Shown piece after piece: positions 37,168 to 46,487 of a stretch of 64,000 nucleotides of DNA. Within the stretch, counting starts at the first letter, position 1. Every line of letters begins with the position of its first letter. The notes under the pieces were generated by a model. The model had not been told where the DNA came from and searched no databases. It saw nothing but the letters and a program-made list of their open reading frames with translations. The translations under genes and the position numbers were made by a program. This DNA is from Alcaligenes sp. SORT26 (GTDB lineage Bacteria; Pseudomonadota; Gammaproteobacteria; Burkholderiales; Burkholderiaceae_B): positions 558,001 to 622,000 of the forward strand of contig NZ_CP070975.1 in NCBI RefSeq assembly GCF_017377875.1, given 5' to 3'.

Positions 37168-37876
37168 AGCGTTTCAGTTTGAGGCCATCGATGCTTTCTT
37201 TATCACTCAGCACATAGCCCCGGCCGCGTACGGTATGGATTAAGGGTGTGGCGCCTTCTTTATCCACCTTGCGCCGCAAACGGCTGACCAGCACGTCAAT
37301 CACATTGGATTGGGGGTCGAAGTTATAGCCCCACACGACCTCCAGCAACATGGTGCGGGTGACAATCTTGTGGCTGTTCATCAGCAGATAGGAGAGCAGC
37401 TTGATTTCGCGCGGCTGCAGCTCCAGAACTTCCTCGCCACGGGAGATTTTCTGGTTGCGGATATTCATTACCAGATCATCAACCTGCAGGCTCTTGATTT
37501 CGGCGCTGTCGCTACTGCGCCGTATCAAAGCGTGTAATCGAGCCGCCAATTCCTGGAAGGAAAAAGGTTTGATTAAATAATCATCGCCACCCGCTTTCAA
37601 ACCATCGACTTTATCGTCTACGCCCGATAAGGCACTTAATACCAATACGGGGACTTTTTTGCCTAAAGATCGCAAGGTAAAAAGAATAGAAAGACCATCG
37701 ACATTATTGGGTAACATGCGATCAAGAATAATCACATCCCAAACGTCTTTCATGGCATTTTCCAAACCAGAAACGCCATCGTAACTGGTCACTACCGAAT
37801 AGCCAAGTTCGGATAAGCCATTTACTAAATAGCGGGCATTTTCTCGGTCGTCTTCAATCAGTAAACAATTCCACAT
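37157..37876 (-). CDS. OmpR-family response regulator (TctD-like)
   Basis: The 239-residue protein has a receiver domain with acidic residues at 9-10, the phospho-acceptor Asp52 in VIILDRMLPN and the conserved lysine in IKPFSFQE, then an OmpR winged helix (about 130-225) ending in IHTVRGRGYVLS. It pairs with the overlapping histidine kinase. The likely target is tctBA downstream and its own promoter. The 283 nt upstream of its start hold no gene. Confidence 0.92.
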   Translation of the reverse strand: MWNCLLIEDDRENARYLVNGLSELGYSVVTSYDGVSGLENAMKDVWDVIILDRMLPNNVDGLSILFTLRSLGKKVPVLVLSALSGVDDKVDGLKAGGDDYLIKPFSFQELAARLHALIRRSSDSAEIKSLQVDDLVMNIRNQKISRGEEVLELQPREIKLLSYLLMNSHKIVTRTMLLEVVWGYNFDPQSNVIDVLVSRLRRKVDKEGATPLIHTVRGRGYVLSDKESIDGLKLKRCDD

Positions 37877-38295
37877 TGGGCTTCCAGGCGATGTATGAAC
37901 AGGCTAGTCCATCTATTAAATGAATGGATTGATAATAAATGGTGATGTGTAGAAATAGGAAAACATGACCAAACGGTAATGTTTGATGTCAGATAGCAGG
38001 AAATTCTGTTCATCTGATTAGGATTGGAAAATACCTTGGCCTGTATGGGTAATTAGTCAGCACATCATTCTAGTTAAAATTTTAGTGGTGTCGGGCTGAA
38101 AAGCTGAAATGATGGCCAGAAATGGATTGTAGGCGCTTGTAGAGTCCAGGAGGCCCGAGGTGCAATCTGAGTCTGGGATGACGCGCATGTGCCCTTGGAG
38201 ATGGCCGGAAGGTGGAGCCTGGCTGAGGCTTGCTGTCCAGCATCAGGGGCTTTGTATGTTAGAGGTCCGGCTAGCGCCTACCTGTTTTTCCTGCC
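37877..38295. other. Intergenic region upstream of the two-component operon
   Basis: No convincing gene is seen. The part next to 37876 is AT-rich and should hold the two-component promoter. A plus-strand frame at 38160-38528 overlaps the YncE-like gene antisense and has no coding features. Confidence 0.5.
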
Positions 38296-38339
38296 AAAAA
38301 AAATACGTGCCCAGCCAAACTTGGCATGGGCACGTATTT
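38296..38339 (-). terminator. Terminator of the ferric-siderophore receptor operon
   Basis: A 13-bp stem pairs 38301-38313 with 38327-38339. On the minus strand it is followed by a run of T (38296-38303). It lies about 50 nt beyond the stop of the YncE-like gene. Confidence 0.9.
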
Positions 38340-38390
38340 CGATGCGAATCAATTTCTGATGTTTACCGCGATCAGGGCGGGGTTGAGGCT

Positions 38391-39572
38391 TTAAAAGCTC
38401 AAGCGCACCAGGCCTTCTTTTGTACCTTTGGCGGCATCTTCCCCATTTTTAATCGTGACGTAGACATCCCCAGTGCTGGGGTTCAGGGCCAGGCTATTCG
38501 GGTGGGCGGGCAATTCGATGCTGTGTAATTGCTGGCGGGTTTTGTTGTCATAGACTTCAACCGTGCCTGCCTCTCGGGTGGTGACGTACAGGCGTTGGCG
38601 CTGTTCATCCAGCAGCAGGTCCAGAGGGGCTTTGCCGGTGGGGATGCTGTGCTCTACCTGCCCGTTATCCGGGTTGATCACAAGCACGCGATTGCCTTCG
38701 CCGCGCACGCTGTATTCCAGTTTGCCTGCATTTTTACGCATGGTGTTGGTGCGTTCGTCCCCCACATCGGTGGCCAGCACGCGGTGGTTTTTCTGGTCGA
38801 ACTCCAGGTTGATCAGTTGGTCTGCCGCGACTTCGGCCTTTTTGCTGACGGCCAGGCTGCCGGTGTCCACCGTAAAGAGCTGGCCCTGGAAGTTGGACAC
38901 GTAAAGTGTGTTTTCGGCTTCATTCAACACTGCGCCACGGGCTACATAGCCAAAGCCGGGAATCTCTTTTTCTACCGTCATCGTGTCCAGGCTGATCACA
39001 TACAGCACGCTGTCCTGGAACCACAAACCGGGGGCAAAGAGGCGATTGTGTTTCTTGTCCAGAACCAGCTCACGTGGGTAGTGGGTGTACAGCTCCATCT
39101 CTTTACCATTCGGGCCGATGCGTTTCACTTTTTTGGCCAACTGCACGGTGTTCAGTACAGTTTTCTTTGCGGTGTCGATAACGGTAATCGAACTGTCGAC
39201 GGCATTGCCTACATACAGGCGGTCGGCAGCGTCATCCAGCGTCAGGGCGAAGGCTTTGCGCTCCAGCGGCAGATGGCCTTTTACGGCCAGGGTTTGTGGG
39301 TCCAGAAAGTAGATGGCGCTGGGGGGTGATCCTTCCTCGAAGTTGCCTGCCGAAGCGACATAAATCGTGTTGTGGCGAGCGCTGAATGCTACCTGGTATA
39401 GACCTTCAGCCAGATTGATCCGCTCTGCACGGGGAGCGGCTTGCTCTGTATGGCTGGCTGCTGCGGTATCGTTACGCGCATTGTGGGTTTGAGACGATTC
39501 AGGGGTGGCGCAGGCGACCAGGAGCACGGCGGCGCAAAAAATGGCGGTGAGTTTAAAAGGGGAATGTTTCAT
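38391..39572 (-). CDS. YncE-like beta-propeller lipoprotein
   Basis: The 393-residue protein begins with a lipoprotein signal ending in the lipobox LVAC (Cys21), followed by a linker and a seven-bladed beta-propeller made of YncE-like blades (for example NAVDSSITVIDT and NFQGQLFTVDT). It should sit in the periplasm or outer membrane as a lipoprotein. E. coli YncE is iron-repressed, and this gene is last in a TonB receptor operon, so a role in iron acquisition is likely, but the molecular function is unknown. Confidence 0.83.
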   Translation of the reverse strand: MKHSPFKLTAIFCAAVLLVACATPESSQTHNARNDTAAASHTEQAAPRAERINLAEGLYQVAFSARHNTIYVASAGNFEEGSPPSAIYFLDPQTLAVKGHLPLERKAFALTLDDAADRLYVGNAVDSSITVIDTAKKTVLNTVQLAKKVKRIGPNGKEMELYTHYPRELVLDKKHNRLFAPGLWFQDSVLYVISLDTMTVEKEIPGFGYVARGAVLNEAENTLYVSNFQGQLFTVDTGSLAVSKKAEVAADQLINLEFDQKNHRVLATDVGDERTNTMRKNAGKLEYSVRGEGNRVLVINPDNGQVEHSIPTGKAPLDLLLDEQRQRLYVTTREAGTVEVYDNKTRQQLHSIELPAHPNSLALNPSTGDVYVTIKNGEDAAKGTKEGLVRLSF

Positions 39573-39605
39573 GGCTAACTCCTTATGAAATCTACAGTGA
39601 ATAGT

Positions 39606-39914
39606 TCAGCGTTGGCGCTTGAGGCGATCAAACAGGACCAGGCTAATAAAGACCAAACCGGCGGCAATGCTGGTGTGGCCGCTATAGGCAACCAGTCCAA
39701 AGCCCCAGCCCATGGTCTGGGCGCACATCAGCAGGGCGATGAGCAGGCATAGCCAACCGACGCAGCGCAAAAGCACGATGCGTGGTTTGGAGAGTTCTTT
39801 GTCGAACAGATCCATCTGATGGCGGTACATGGCCAGGGCCAGGCACAGGAAGCCGAGCAGGCAGGGCAGGAAAATCAGGCTATGTGCCAGCAGGTCTATC
39901 TGGGAGGGGCTCAT
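39606..39914 (-). CDS. DUF3325 membrane protein
   Basis: The 102-residue protein has three hydrophobic segments (about residues 8-28, 48-66 and 72-93) and matches DUF3325, a small inner-membrane family that recurs beside PepSY genes in iron-siderophore loci. Its start overlaps the PepSY stop as ATGA, so translation is coupled. It probably assists the PepSY protein; the precise role is not known. Confidence 0.8.
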   Translation of the reverse strand: MSPSQIDLLAHSLIFLPCLLGFLCLALAMYRHQMDLFDKELSKPRIVLLRCVGWLCLLIALLMCAQTMGWGFGLVAYSGHTSIAAGLVFISLVLFDRLKRQR

Positions 39915-41581
39915 GGTGTTTGCTCCTGCATGTCTGCTGCTCCTGGCTGTGCAGACGGTGTCGAGGCTGCGGCTTTTTTGCTTGGAGGTGTCTTGGGGGC
40001 GGGTTTGCCTTTGGCTTTATGACGTGTGACGCGGCGTGCCATATAGGCATGCAGGGCCGCAAACACCCACAGGCTGATATCAAAGCTGGCGAATAGCCAA
40101 TCTCCGGATTGCAGGCTGTTAAACAGGTGCCGATCGGTCTGAAAGAAGTTCAAGATAGGCAGGGCCACCAGCAAGGCCGTCGCCACCCACAGCAGTTCCA
40201 GCCAGGCACGTCGTGCCGGGCGCAGGCAAGACCAAAGCAGGGTGGCCGCCCAGACAATGAAAAAGCCGTGCACTTCCCATTGAGCACGTTGAGCCATGTC
40301 CAGTGGCAGCAATCGGTTCAGCCATAAAAAGCTGGTCGTGGCGACGGACAGGCCTGCAATGCTGGCAATGTTCAGGCGCTCCACCAAAGCAAAGCCAAAG
40401 TAAGGTTTGCTGGGGTCAGCCAGCTTGCTGCGCCGCTTCACCGTCCATAGCACCAGACCAGTGCCCACCATGGCGGTACCGGCCAGACTGACCAGAAAGT
40501 AAAACCAGCGTGTCGCAATGTCGGCAAATCGACCCAGATGCAAGCCATAAAGCACGCCTTGCGTCGTGGCCGCTGGTCCGGAAGACTCTTTGGCGCTGAT
40601 CAGTTCGCCGCTGACTCCATCAAACAAAAGATAGTGCGGGGTAATGGAAATACGCTGGGCCTGCTGACGAGCAATGGCGACACGGGCATTGCTGTCATTG
40701 GCCAGATTCACCTGTACCGAACCCACGCTGTTCTTGCCCCAACGCGCTTCTGCCTGTTGCACCAGATCGCTGATCGGAACCAGAGTGGCGGGCGTGCCTG
40801 AAGGTTGCCCACCGGGCAGAAAGAAGCGCATTTCACTGTTGACGGCGGCGCGGTCCTGCATATTGGGCAGTTGCTGCATGCCCCAGGGCATGTACAACAG
40901 CATCAAGGTGATCAGGCCACTCCAGGTAATCATGAAGTGAAATGGCAGGCCAAATACCGACAAGGCATTGTGTGCATCCAGCCAGGAGCGCTGGCCTTTG
41001 CCCCAACGGAAGGTGAAGAAGTCGATAAAAATCTTCTTGTGCGTAATCACCCCGCTAACAATGGCGATCAGCATGAACATGGCAGACAAGCCTGCAATCC
41101 AGCGTCCCCACAAGGGCGACATATAGTGCAGGTTGAAGTGAAAGGCGAAGAAGAAGTCCCCACCCTCGGTGTCTCGGATGCTCAGCTTTTGCCCATTGTT
41201 CGGATCAAAAATGGCACGATCAAAAGCGGGGCGATTCGCGTCCGATCCTGGTGGGGTACGCCAGAAAGCGCTGGCCAGGGGATTGCGGCTGGTAGGCAAG
41301 CTCATCAGTACCAGAGGTGTGCCCGGGTCTTGCTCAATAATCGTATCCAGCACGTTCTGCGCGACCTGCGCGGCGGGCTGTTCCGCAAGTTGGTGCAGCT
41401 CCGGGCGCATATAGGTGGAGAGCTCTTCGCGGAAGTACGACACTGTACCGGTCAGGAACATGGCGTACAGAATCCAGCCTACCAGCAGCCCCGTCCAGAT
41501 ATGGACGTTGGACATGATCTGGCGCACCCCTTGAGGTTTGCTGACTTTGGGGCGTTTGGCGTTTGGGGTGGTGGTCGTCAT
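39911..41581 (-). CDS. PepSY-associated membrane protein, putative siderophore-iron reductase
   Basis: The 556-residue inner-membrane protein has four to five main helices and PepSY segments between them. HIWTGLLVGWILYAMFLTG forms the first helix, and histidine pairs occur in DAHNALSVFGLPFHF. PepSY-TM relatives such as FpvG and FoxB reduce ferric siderophores at the inner membrane. The frame is open upstream to 41689, but the ATG at 41581 overlaps the DUF3649 stop as ATGA and is preferred. It lies in the receptor operon, so release of iron from the imported siderophore is the likely role. Confidence 0.85.
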   Translation of the reverse strand: MTTTTPNAKRPKVSKPQGVRQIMSNVHIWTGLLVGWILYAMFLTGTVSYFREELSTYMRPELHQLAEQPAAQVAQNVLDTIIEQDPGTPLVLMSLPTSRNPLASAFWRTPPGSDANRPAFDRAIFDPNNGQKLSIRDTEGGDFFFAFHFNLHYMSPLWGRWIAGLSAMFMLIAIVSGVITHKKIFIDFFTFRWGKGQRSWLDAHNALSVFGLPFHFMITWSGLITLMLLYMPWGMQQLPNMQDRAAVNSEMRFFLPGGQPSGTPATLVPISDLVQQAEARWGKNSVGSVQVNLANDSNARVAIARQQAQRISITPHYLLFDGVSGELISAKESSGPAATTQGVLYGLHLGRFADIATRWFYFLVSLAGTAMVGTGLVLWTVKRRSKLADPSKPYFGFALVERLNIASIAGLSVATTSFLWLNRLLPLDMAQRAQWEVHGFFIVWAATLLWSCLRPARRAWLELLWVATALLVALPILNFFQTDRHLFNSLQSGDWLFASFDISLWVFAALHAYMARRVTRHKAKGKPAPKTPPSKKAAASTPSAQPGAADMQEQTP

Positions 41582-41895
41582 AGCGTGCCCTCCATCCCGC
41601 TTTGTGCCGCAATGGCTAGCAGGCAGAGCACACAGCCGACCAGCAGCCAGACCCAGGCTCGGGTGGCAGAACGCGCCAGAAATGCCCACAAAGCGCTAGC
41701 TGTCCAGATCAGAAAGCTGAACTGCGCACCCCACAGCACGGCCTCTGGCCGGGAAGTGGGCAAAGCCAAGGTCGCCACTGAAAACAAGGCTGACAGCACA
41801 TAGCCGCCCAGGCTGGCGGCCAAAATGCGCGAGAGCAGAGGCAACTGAGCCCGTACCTTGGGCAGGCTCAGTGTGTGTAGAAAAAAGTCTTTCAT
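41578..41895 (-). CDS. DUF3649 membrane protein
   Basis: The 105-residue protein has three hydrophobic segments (about residues 22-46, 54-72 and 80-97) and matches DUF3649, a small family found in iron-uptake operons with PepSY and DUF3325 genes. It starts 11 nt after the TonB receptor stop and overlaps the PepSY start as ATGA. It probably forms a membrane complex with these partners. Function otherwise unknown. Confidence 0.8.
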   Translation of the reverse strand: MKDFFLHTLSLPKVRAQLPLLSRILAASLGGYVLSALFSVATLALPTSRPEAVLWGAQFSFLIWTASALWAFLARSATRAWVWLLVGCVLCLLAIAAQSGMEGTL

Positions 41896-41906
41896 GAGGG
41901 CCGATC

Positions 41907-44342
41907 TTAGAAATCGATTTGCATCGACAGGCGATAGCTACGAGGGGCACCAATAGAGGTTGATCCATTCCAGACGCTGGACCAGTAACGCTTGTCGGTT
42001 GCGTTGATCACGTTGGCGCGGAAGGTGACTTTATTGCTGGCAATTTTGGTGGTGTAGCGCAGACCCAGATCCAGGCGTGTCCAGCTCGGTATTTTCTGGG
42101 TGTTTTGGGTGTCTACCCATTGCGAGCCTGAATGCATGGCCGAGGCAGACAAGGTCAGATTGCGGTTCCAGATGGTGTCCCATTCCAGTCCCAGGGACGA
42201 GTTCCAGCGTGGTACGCCAATGGCTTGTTTGCCATTCAACAAACCACCATTGGTTTTGGTGGAGACGGCATCGGTATAGACCACGCCACCCAATAGACGC
42301 AGCCCCGGGGTCAGCTCGCCCGCAATCGTCCATTCAATCCCGCGGTTGCGTTGCTCGCCATCGGGCTTGTAGGTATTGGTGGCCTCATTCTTGGTCATGC
42401 TGGGCTTGGCAATTTGAAAAAGGCTCAGCGTGTTCAGGACGGTATCGTTGTCCCACTTCAAACCTACTTCGTATTGTTTGGTCTTGTAGGGCGAGAAGAC
42501 TTCGCCAAAGTTGGCGGCAGAGGCATCCGTGACAGAACCCCCTTGGGACAGACCTTCGATGTAGTTCGCATACAGGGAAACGGGGGCATCCCAGGGTTTG
42601 ACGACCAGGGCGATGGCCGGGGTCAAGGCGTGTTCGTCATAGCGGTCGGTTACAGCGCCACTGGCGTTAAAGCCTTTTTGCTGGACACGCTGAAAACGCA
42701 TGCCAGCCGTCAGCAGCAAGCGATCATCAAAAGCGGACAAGGTGTCTGCCAGGGCCAGGCTGCTCAAGGTGGTTTTGCCGGTTTTGTAGACAGCAGGTTC
42801 GTCTACATCCAAAGGTGGGGCCGGGTCATACAAATTCGAGGCCCAGGCTTTGGAGGCTGCGGCCGCACCGGATTCCTGGGTGATCATATTGGCGCTTAAC
42901 ACCACATGGTGGCCAATCGAGCCGGTGGAGAATTCGCCTCGTGTACCCATTTCCAGCGCATTCACATCAAAGTAGTTTTTGATATTCATGCCCAGGGCGG
43001 TGTAGTCCCCGTTTTCTTTGGCGCGTTGACCAAAGGCATTGTTCAGATAGCCTGAACCTTTTTGGCGCTTGGTGCCGCCCATGACAAAGGCGGTCCAGTT
43101 GTCCGTAATATCAAACTCGGCCGAGCCAATAATGGCTTTGCTGGCGGAGTTGCTATAGGCGTTGGGCAGGGTATTTGTTTTGGGGTTAGGCGGGGTAGGG
43201 AATTCGCCGGGTGCAAAACTGGTCAGAAAAGGGGCACCCCCGCGCTGCTTTTCATTGATGTCATACATATCCAGCGAGGCGCGCAAGCGGTCGCCCTGAT
43301 AGTCCAGCGCAATAGCACCCAAGCTACGGTTTTCGCGTTGGCCGTGTACATCCAGATTGCCATCGGCTTTGACGCCGTTCACACGTATGCCGAATTGATC
43401 GTCCTCGCCAAAGCGACGCCCAAAGTCGATGTGTCCGCCCAGATTGTTGTGAGACTTCAGGGTCGTGGTGAAGCGAGTGATCGGCTCCGAGGTCGCTCGC
43501 TTAGGCACCAGGTTGACGACACCCCCGACCGAGCCGCTCAAGGACATGCCACTGAGCAGGGCGCCAGGCCCTTTCAGTACTTCGACACGTTCCAGCAGTT
43601 CGGTAGAGGTTCGGTTATGGGGCACCAGACCGAACAAACCGTTCCAGGCCAGCTCATGGCTTTGGGTCCAGAAGCCGCGCACATAGGTGTGTTCACCCAA
43701 TCCGCCTTGCGGGAACACGCTGCGTACCGACGGATCGTGGCGCAGTACTTCGGCCACCGAGGTCGCTTGCTGGTTTTCAATGTATTCAGAGGTAAAGCTG
43801 GTGGTGCTGAAGGGCGTATCCATCACGTCCTTATTGCCCAGCAAACCGACGCGGCTGCCCGAGGCGATCTGACCACCGGCATAGGCGGCGGGGGCATCGG
43901 AGCGGGAGCTAAGAACCGTAACGGCGCTTAAGGTCGTCAGATCCGCACTCGTGGTGGTGGCATCACGCAGCGTAAAAACCTTGTTACCCGAGGCCAGAAT
44001 CTGGATGTTCGAGCCTGCCAGAATCTGTTCCAGTGCCGCATGGGGGGTATAGCTGCCGGATATGGTGCGGGAGGTTTTGCCTTCCACCAAGGTGTCGGAA
44101 AACAGCAGTTGGCTGCTAGACTGACGCGAAAAATGTTGCAGTGCCGCCGACAGCGATTGCGCCGGAATATTGAAGGACTGGACGGCTTCCTGAGCACGGG
44201 CTGGGCTAGCGACCGCCAACACACTGAGGGAGGTTGCCAGCAAGGTAGTGAGCAGGCCGGGTTTCAGAGTAAAGCGGGTCTGGCTGACGGACGCAAGGCG
44301 GCAGGCGCTCAAGGCCAGACACCATTGGCGAAATGACTTCAT
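41907..44342 (-). CDS. TonB-dependent siderophore receptor with STN signalling domain
   Basis: The 811-residue outer-membrane receptor has a long basic leader ending in ASPARAQ (cleavage near residue 50), an STN domain (about 55-120, starting SFNIPAQSLSAALQHFSRQ) that signals to FecR, a plug (about 140-260) and a 22-strand barrel ending in the typical YRLSMQIDF. It should import a ferric siderophore with TonB and trigger its own induction through FecR and the sigma factor encoded upstream. The ATG at 44342 is preferred over 44396 because the leader starts there. The siderophore cannot be named from sequence. Confidence 0.94.
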   Translation of the reverse strand: MKSFRQWCLALSACRLASVSQTRFTLKPGLLTTLLATSLSVLAVASPARAQEAVQSFNIPAQSLSAALQHFSRQSSSQLLFSDTLVEGKTSRTISGSYTPHAALEQILAGSNIQILASGNKVFTLRDATTTSADLTTLSAVTVLSSRSDAPAAYAGGQIASGSRVGLLGNKDVMDTPFSTTSFTSEYIENQQATSVAEVLRHDPSVRSVFPQGGLGEHTYVRGFWTQSHELAWNGLFGLVPHNRTSTELLERVEVLKGPGALLSGMSLSGSVGGVVNLVPKRATSEPITRFTTTLKSHNNLGGHIDFGRRFGEDDQFGIRVNGVKADGNLDVHGQRENRSLGAIALDYQGDRLRASLDMYDINEKQRGGAPFLTSFAPGEFPTPPNPKTNTLPNAYSNSASKAIIGSAEFDITDNWTAFVMGGTKRQKGSGYLNNAFGQRAKENGDYTALGMNIKNYFDVNALEMGTRGEFSTGSIGHHVVLSANMITQESGAAAASKAWASNLYDPAPPLDVDEPAVYKTGKTTLSSLALADTLSAFDDRLLLTAGMRFQRVQQKGFNASGAVTDRYDEHALTPAIALVVKPWDAPVSLYANYIEGLSQGGSVTDASAANFGEVFSPYKTKQYEVGLKWDNDTVLNTLSLFQIAKPSMTKNEATNTYKPDGEQRNRGIEWTIAGELTPGLRLLGGVVYTDAVSTKTNGGLLNGKQAIGVPRWNSSLGLEWDTIWNRNLTLSASAMHSGSQWVDTQNTQKIPSWTRLDLGLRYTTKIASNKVTFRANVINATDKRYWSSVWNGSTSIGAPRSYRLSMQIDF

Positions 44343-44685
44343 GAAGGTCTCAACTATCAAAATCAACGATATAGCGGTCCACCGCAGGGCGGGCACGCAT
44401 TCCTGTTTTGTAGAGCGCTAGTAGCGGCAGGGGAGGCACAGGCCGTCACTTCGCAAGAGGGCAATGCTCTAGCGCGTCGTACAGGATGAAAGAGTTGAGT
44501 TCAAAGCCATGGAAATCGTCAGCTCAATAGAGGATGAACAGCCCCTGACACAGGCCGCCGACGCATTGGACGGGCAGCGAGTGCAAAAGGGCTGATAGCC
44601 TGGAAAAAGCAGGCCATATCTATAAAGATGAAGCGCGGACGAAGTAGGCTACAAAAAGAGTGGTTTAGATTGTAAATATTTGTAT
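44343..44685 (-). promoter_or_regulatory. Receptor promoter region downstream of fecR
   Basis: The 343 nt between the fecR stop and receptor start hold no gene. In FecIR systems the receptor promoter read by the ECF sigma factor lies here. I could not point to a definite -35/-10 pair or a terminator. Confidence 0.4.
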
Positions 44686-45699
44686 CTACTTGGCGGAAAT
44701 CCGATAGCCCTGGGCCCCCAGATTCTCTACCTGAACCGGCAGGAGTTGAGCCAAGGCATCCAGAAAGTCGGCCGGGTGCTGGGTGTTGGCAAAGCCGGAA
44801 ACCGGGTAAGAGCGGATTTGTGTCCCTACCAGTTCAATAGGTTGCGTCATATAGCCTTGCAGTTCATCAATGACTTCATACAAGGGGGTGCGCTTGAAAA
44901 TCAATTGCCCGCTTTGCCAGGCGCCCGCGCGATCCGGTGTGCTGGGGCTGGGCTTTTGCAGTCCGGTGTCGGTGCTGATGCGCAAGGCATCCCCGGCTTT
45001 CAGGGTTGTGCTGTGGTTTTCTCTATCGCCCGTGCTGTTCACGCTGACCACCCCTTCACGCACGCTGACATAGACCCGCGACGGAGCCAGACGCACATTG
45101 AAGGCCGTACCAATCACGCGTACTTGCGTGTTTGCACTTTTGACCACAAAGCGGTGATCGCCTTGTGGGGCGACCTTGAAGAAAGCCTCGCCTTGCAGCA
45201 GCTCCAGACTGCGCTCATGGGGGCTGTACTCCACCTCCAGGGTGCTGTTCTGATTCAGGCTGACCACACTGCCATCGGGCAAGGTAATGTCGCGTTGTTC
45301 TGCCTGTGCCGTTTCCACATGCTGGGTGTATTGCGGGCTGTGCTGATACCAATACCAAGTGGCAATTCCCAGGGTGGCACAGAAGCTCAAGGCACCGCCC
45401 ACTACGGGTCGCCAATGCAGGCCCAAGCGATCACGCCACGTTGTTTTGGGACGGGGAGCGGGTACAGCGGTGGCCTTGCTAGAGGCCTTACTGACCGGAG
45501 AGGCGGGCCGTTTCACCTGATCGAACATCGTCCAGGTCTGGCTGATGGCTTCATAGGCCTGTTGGTGACGTGGGTCTTGCTGCAACCAATGCTCAAAAGC
45601 GATCTTGTCTTGCGCGGTCCAGTGCTCGCTGTCTTGCTGACGCGTCAACCAGTCCGAGGCCGCTTCGTAAAACAGGGCGACTGATGGATCATGACTCAT
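44686..45699 (-). CDS. FecR-type anti-sigma/sigma-regulator
   Basis: The 337-residue protein has an N-terminal cytoplasmic DUF4880 domain (FYEAASDWLTRQQD and FEHWLQQDPRHQQAYE, about residues 10-60), one membrane helix (about 103-122) and a periplasmic FecR domain with TLPDGSVVSLNQNSTL. It carries the receptor's signal through the inner membrane to the sigma factor. Its start overlaps the sigma-factor end by 11 nt. The pairing with an STN-bearing receptor downstream is the standard FecIRA layout. Confidence 0.93.
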   Translation of the reverse strand: MSHDPSVALFYEAASDWLTRQQDSEHWTAQDKIAFEHWLQQDPRHQQAYEAISQTWTMFDQVKRPASPVSKASSKATAVPAPRPKTTWRDRLGLHWRPVVGGALSFCATLGIATWYWYQHSPQYTQHVETAQAEQRDITLPDGSVVSLNQNSTLEVEYSPHERSLELLQGEAFFKVAPQGDHRFVVKSANTQVRVIGTAFNVRLAPSRVYVSVREGVVSVNSTGDRENHSTTLKAGDALRISTDTGLQKPSPSTPDRAGAWQSGQLIFKRTPLYEVIDELQGYMTQPIELVGTQIRSYPVSGFANTQHPADFLDALAQLLPVQVENLGAQGYRISAK

Positions 45700-46258
45700 C
45701 GTCTGTTTCCTTGGAAGAGAGCATGGACAGGGCGTGTTCGGCCGAGTAGTCCATCCGCAGACGGCAATAGGCCACGGTTCTGGAGATATATCGGCTGACC
45801 AGGGCGCGGGAAATCTTCAATTTCAGGGCAATTTGTTCGTAAGTCAGGTGGTCGAAACGGTGCAGAGAAAACGCCTCGCGTTGCAGCTCCGGCAGTTCTT
45901 GCAAGGCTTGCTCGATACGGTTCAAACATTGCAAGTGTTCGGTACGTTGTTCTGGATTGCTGGCGCTGTATTGGCTGGGGGCTTCATTGTCTTGCGTTTC
46001 ATCGTCCAGCGATACCATGGCCGGGCTGCGGCTTTGCTTATTGCCCGTTTCGCGCACGATATTAATGGCAATCTGCGTCAGATACGCCTTGGTGTTGTCC
46101 GGGGCCTGCGTGTTGCTGGACGCCGACCAGCGTGCAAAGGATTCCTGCGTGACATCCTCTGCATCAGCTTCATTGCCCAGCTTGCGTTTCAGGAAACGGA
46201 ATAAGGGCAGGCGCAGCTTCAAATAGGCCTGCTCCAGCAGTTCATCACGTGTGCTCAT
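45689..46258 (-). CDS. FecI-type ECF sigma factor
   Basis: The 189-residue protein has sigma region 2 (about residues 8-75, with DAEDVTQESFARW) and region 4 (about 115-170, with LPELQREAFSLHRFDHLTYEQ, seen in parts). It should direct polymerase to the receptor operon when siderophore is sensed. An open frame continues to 46408, but MSTRDELLEQAYLKL at 46258 is the family start. A Fur box upstream makes it iron-repressed. fecI, fecR and the receptor are in order on one strand. Confidence 0.93.
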   Translation of the reverse strand: MSTRDELLEQAYLKLRLPLFRFLKRKLGNEADAEDVTQESFARWSASSNTQAPDNTKAYLTQIAINIVRETGNKQSRSPAMVSLDDETQDNEAPSQYSASNPEQRTEHLQCLNRIEQALQELPELQREAFSLHRFDHLTYEQIALKLKISRALVSRYISRTVAYCRLRMDYSAEHALSMLSSKETDDES

Positions 46259-46385
46259 GAGTGAGTCAGCACAGGTGTGTCGTCCACTGGCAAACAGACG
46301 TTTGCACAGCAGAAGACGGTCGAGAAAGACAAAGCGGCAAGAGCAAACATAAGGGGCAGACAGCGGCGCAGGACAGAGACAGGAA

Positions 46386-46409
46386 TGAATAATAGCAATT
46401 ATTCTCATT
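46386..46409 (-). promoter_or_regulatory. Fur box before the fecI-like gene
   Basis: GAATAAT (46387-46393) and ATTATTC (46398-46404) are inverted, and read on the minus strand the region gives TGAGAATAATTGCTATTATT, a classical Fur-box form. It is about 130 bp upstream of the sigma-factor start. Confidence 0.82.
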
Positions 46410-46487
46410 TACGACATTGCCAACTTGCTGAACCTTGACGCTGAACAGGCCCCAGAATGAGTCTTTGTGGGTGTATCTGAACCGCCT

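Noticed and set aside
38160-38528. 122-codon plus-strand frame after the two-component operon
   Set aside because: It spans a terminator hairpin and the antisense of the YncE-like gene end; no ribosome site or domain.
43062-43931. 289-codon plus-strand frame opposite the TonB receptor
   Set aside because: It lies wholly within a secure receptor gene and has no coding signature.
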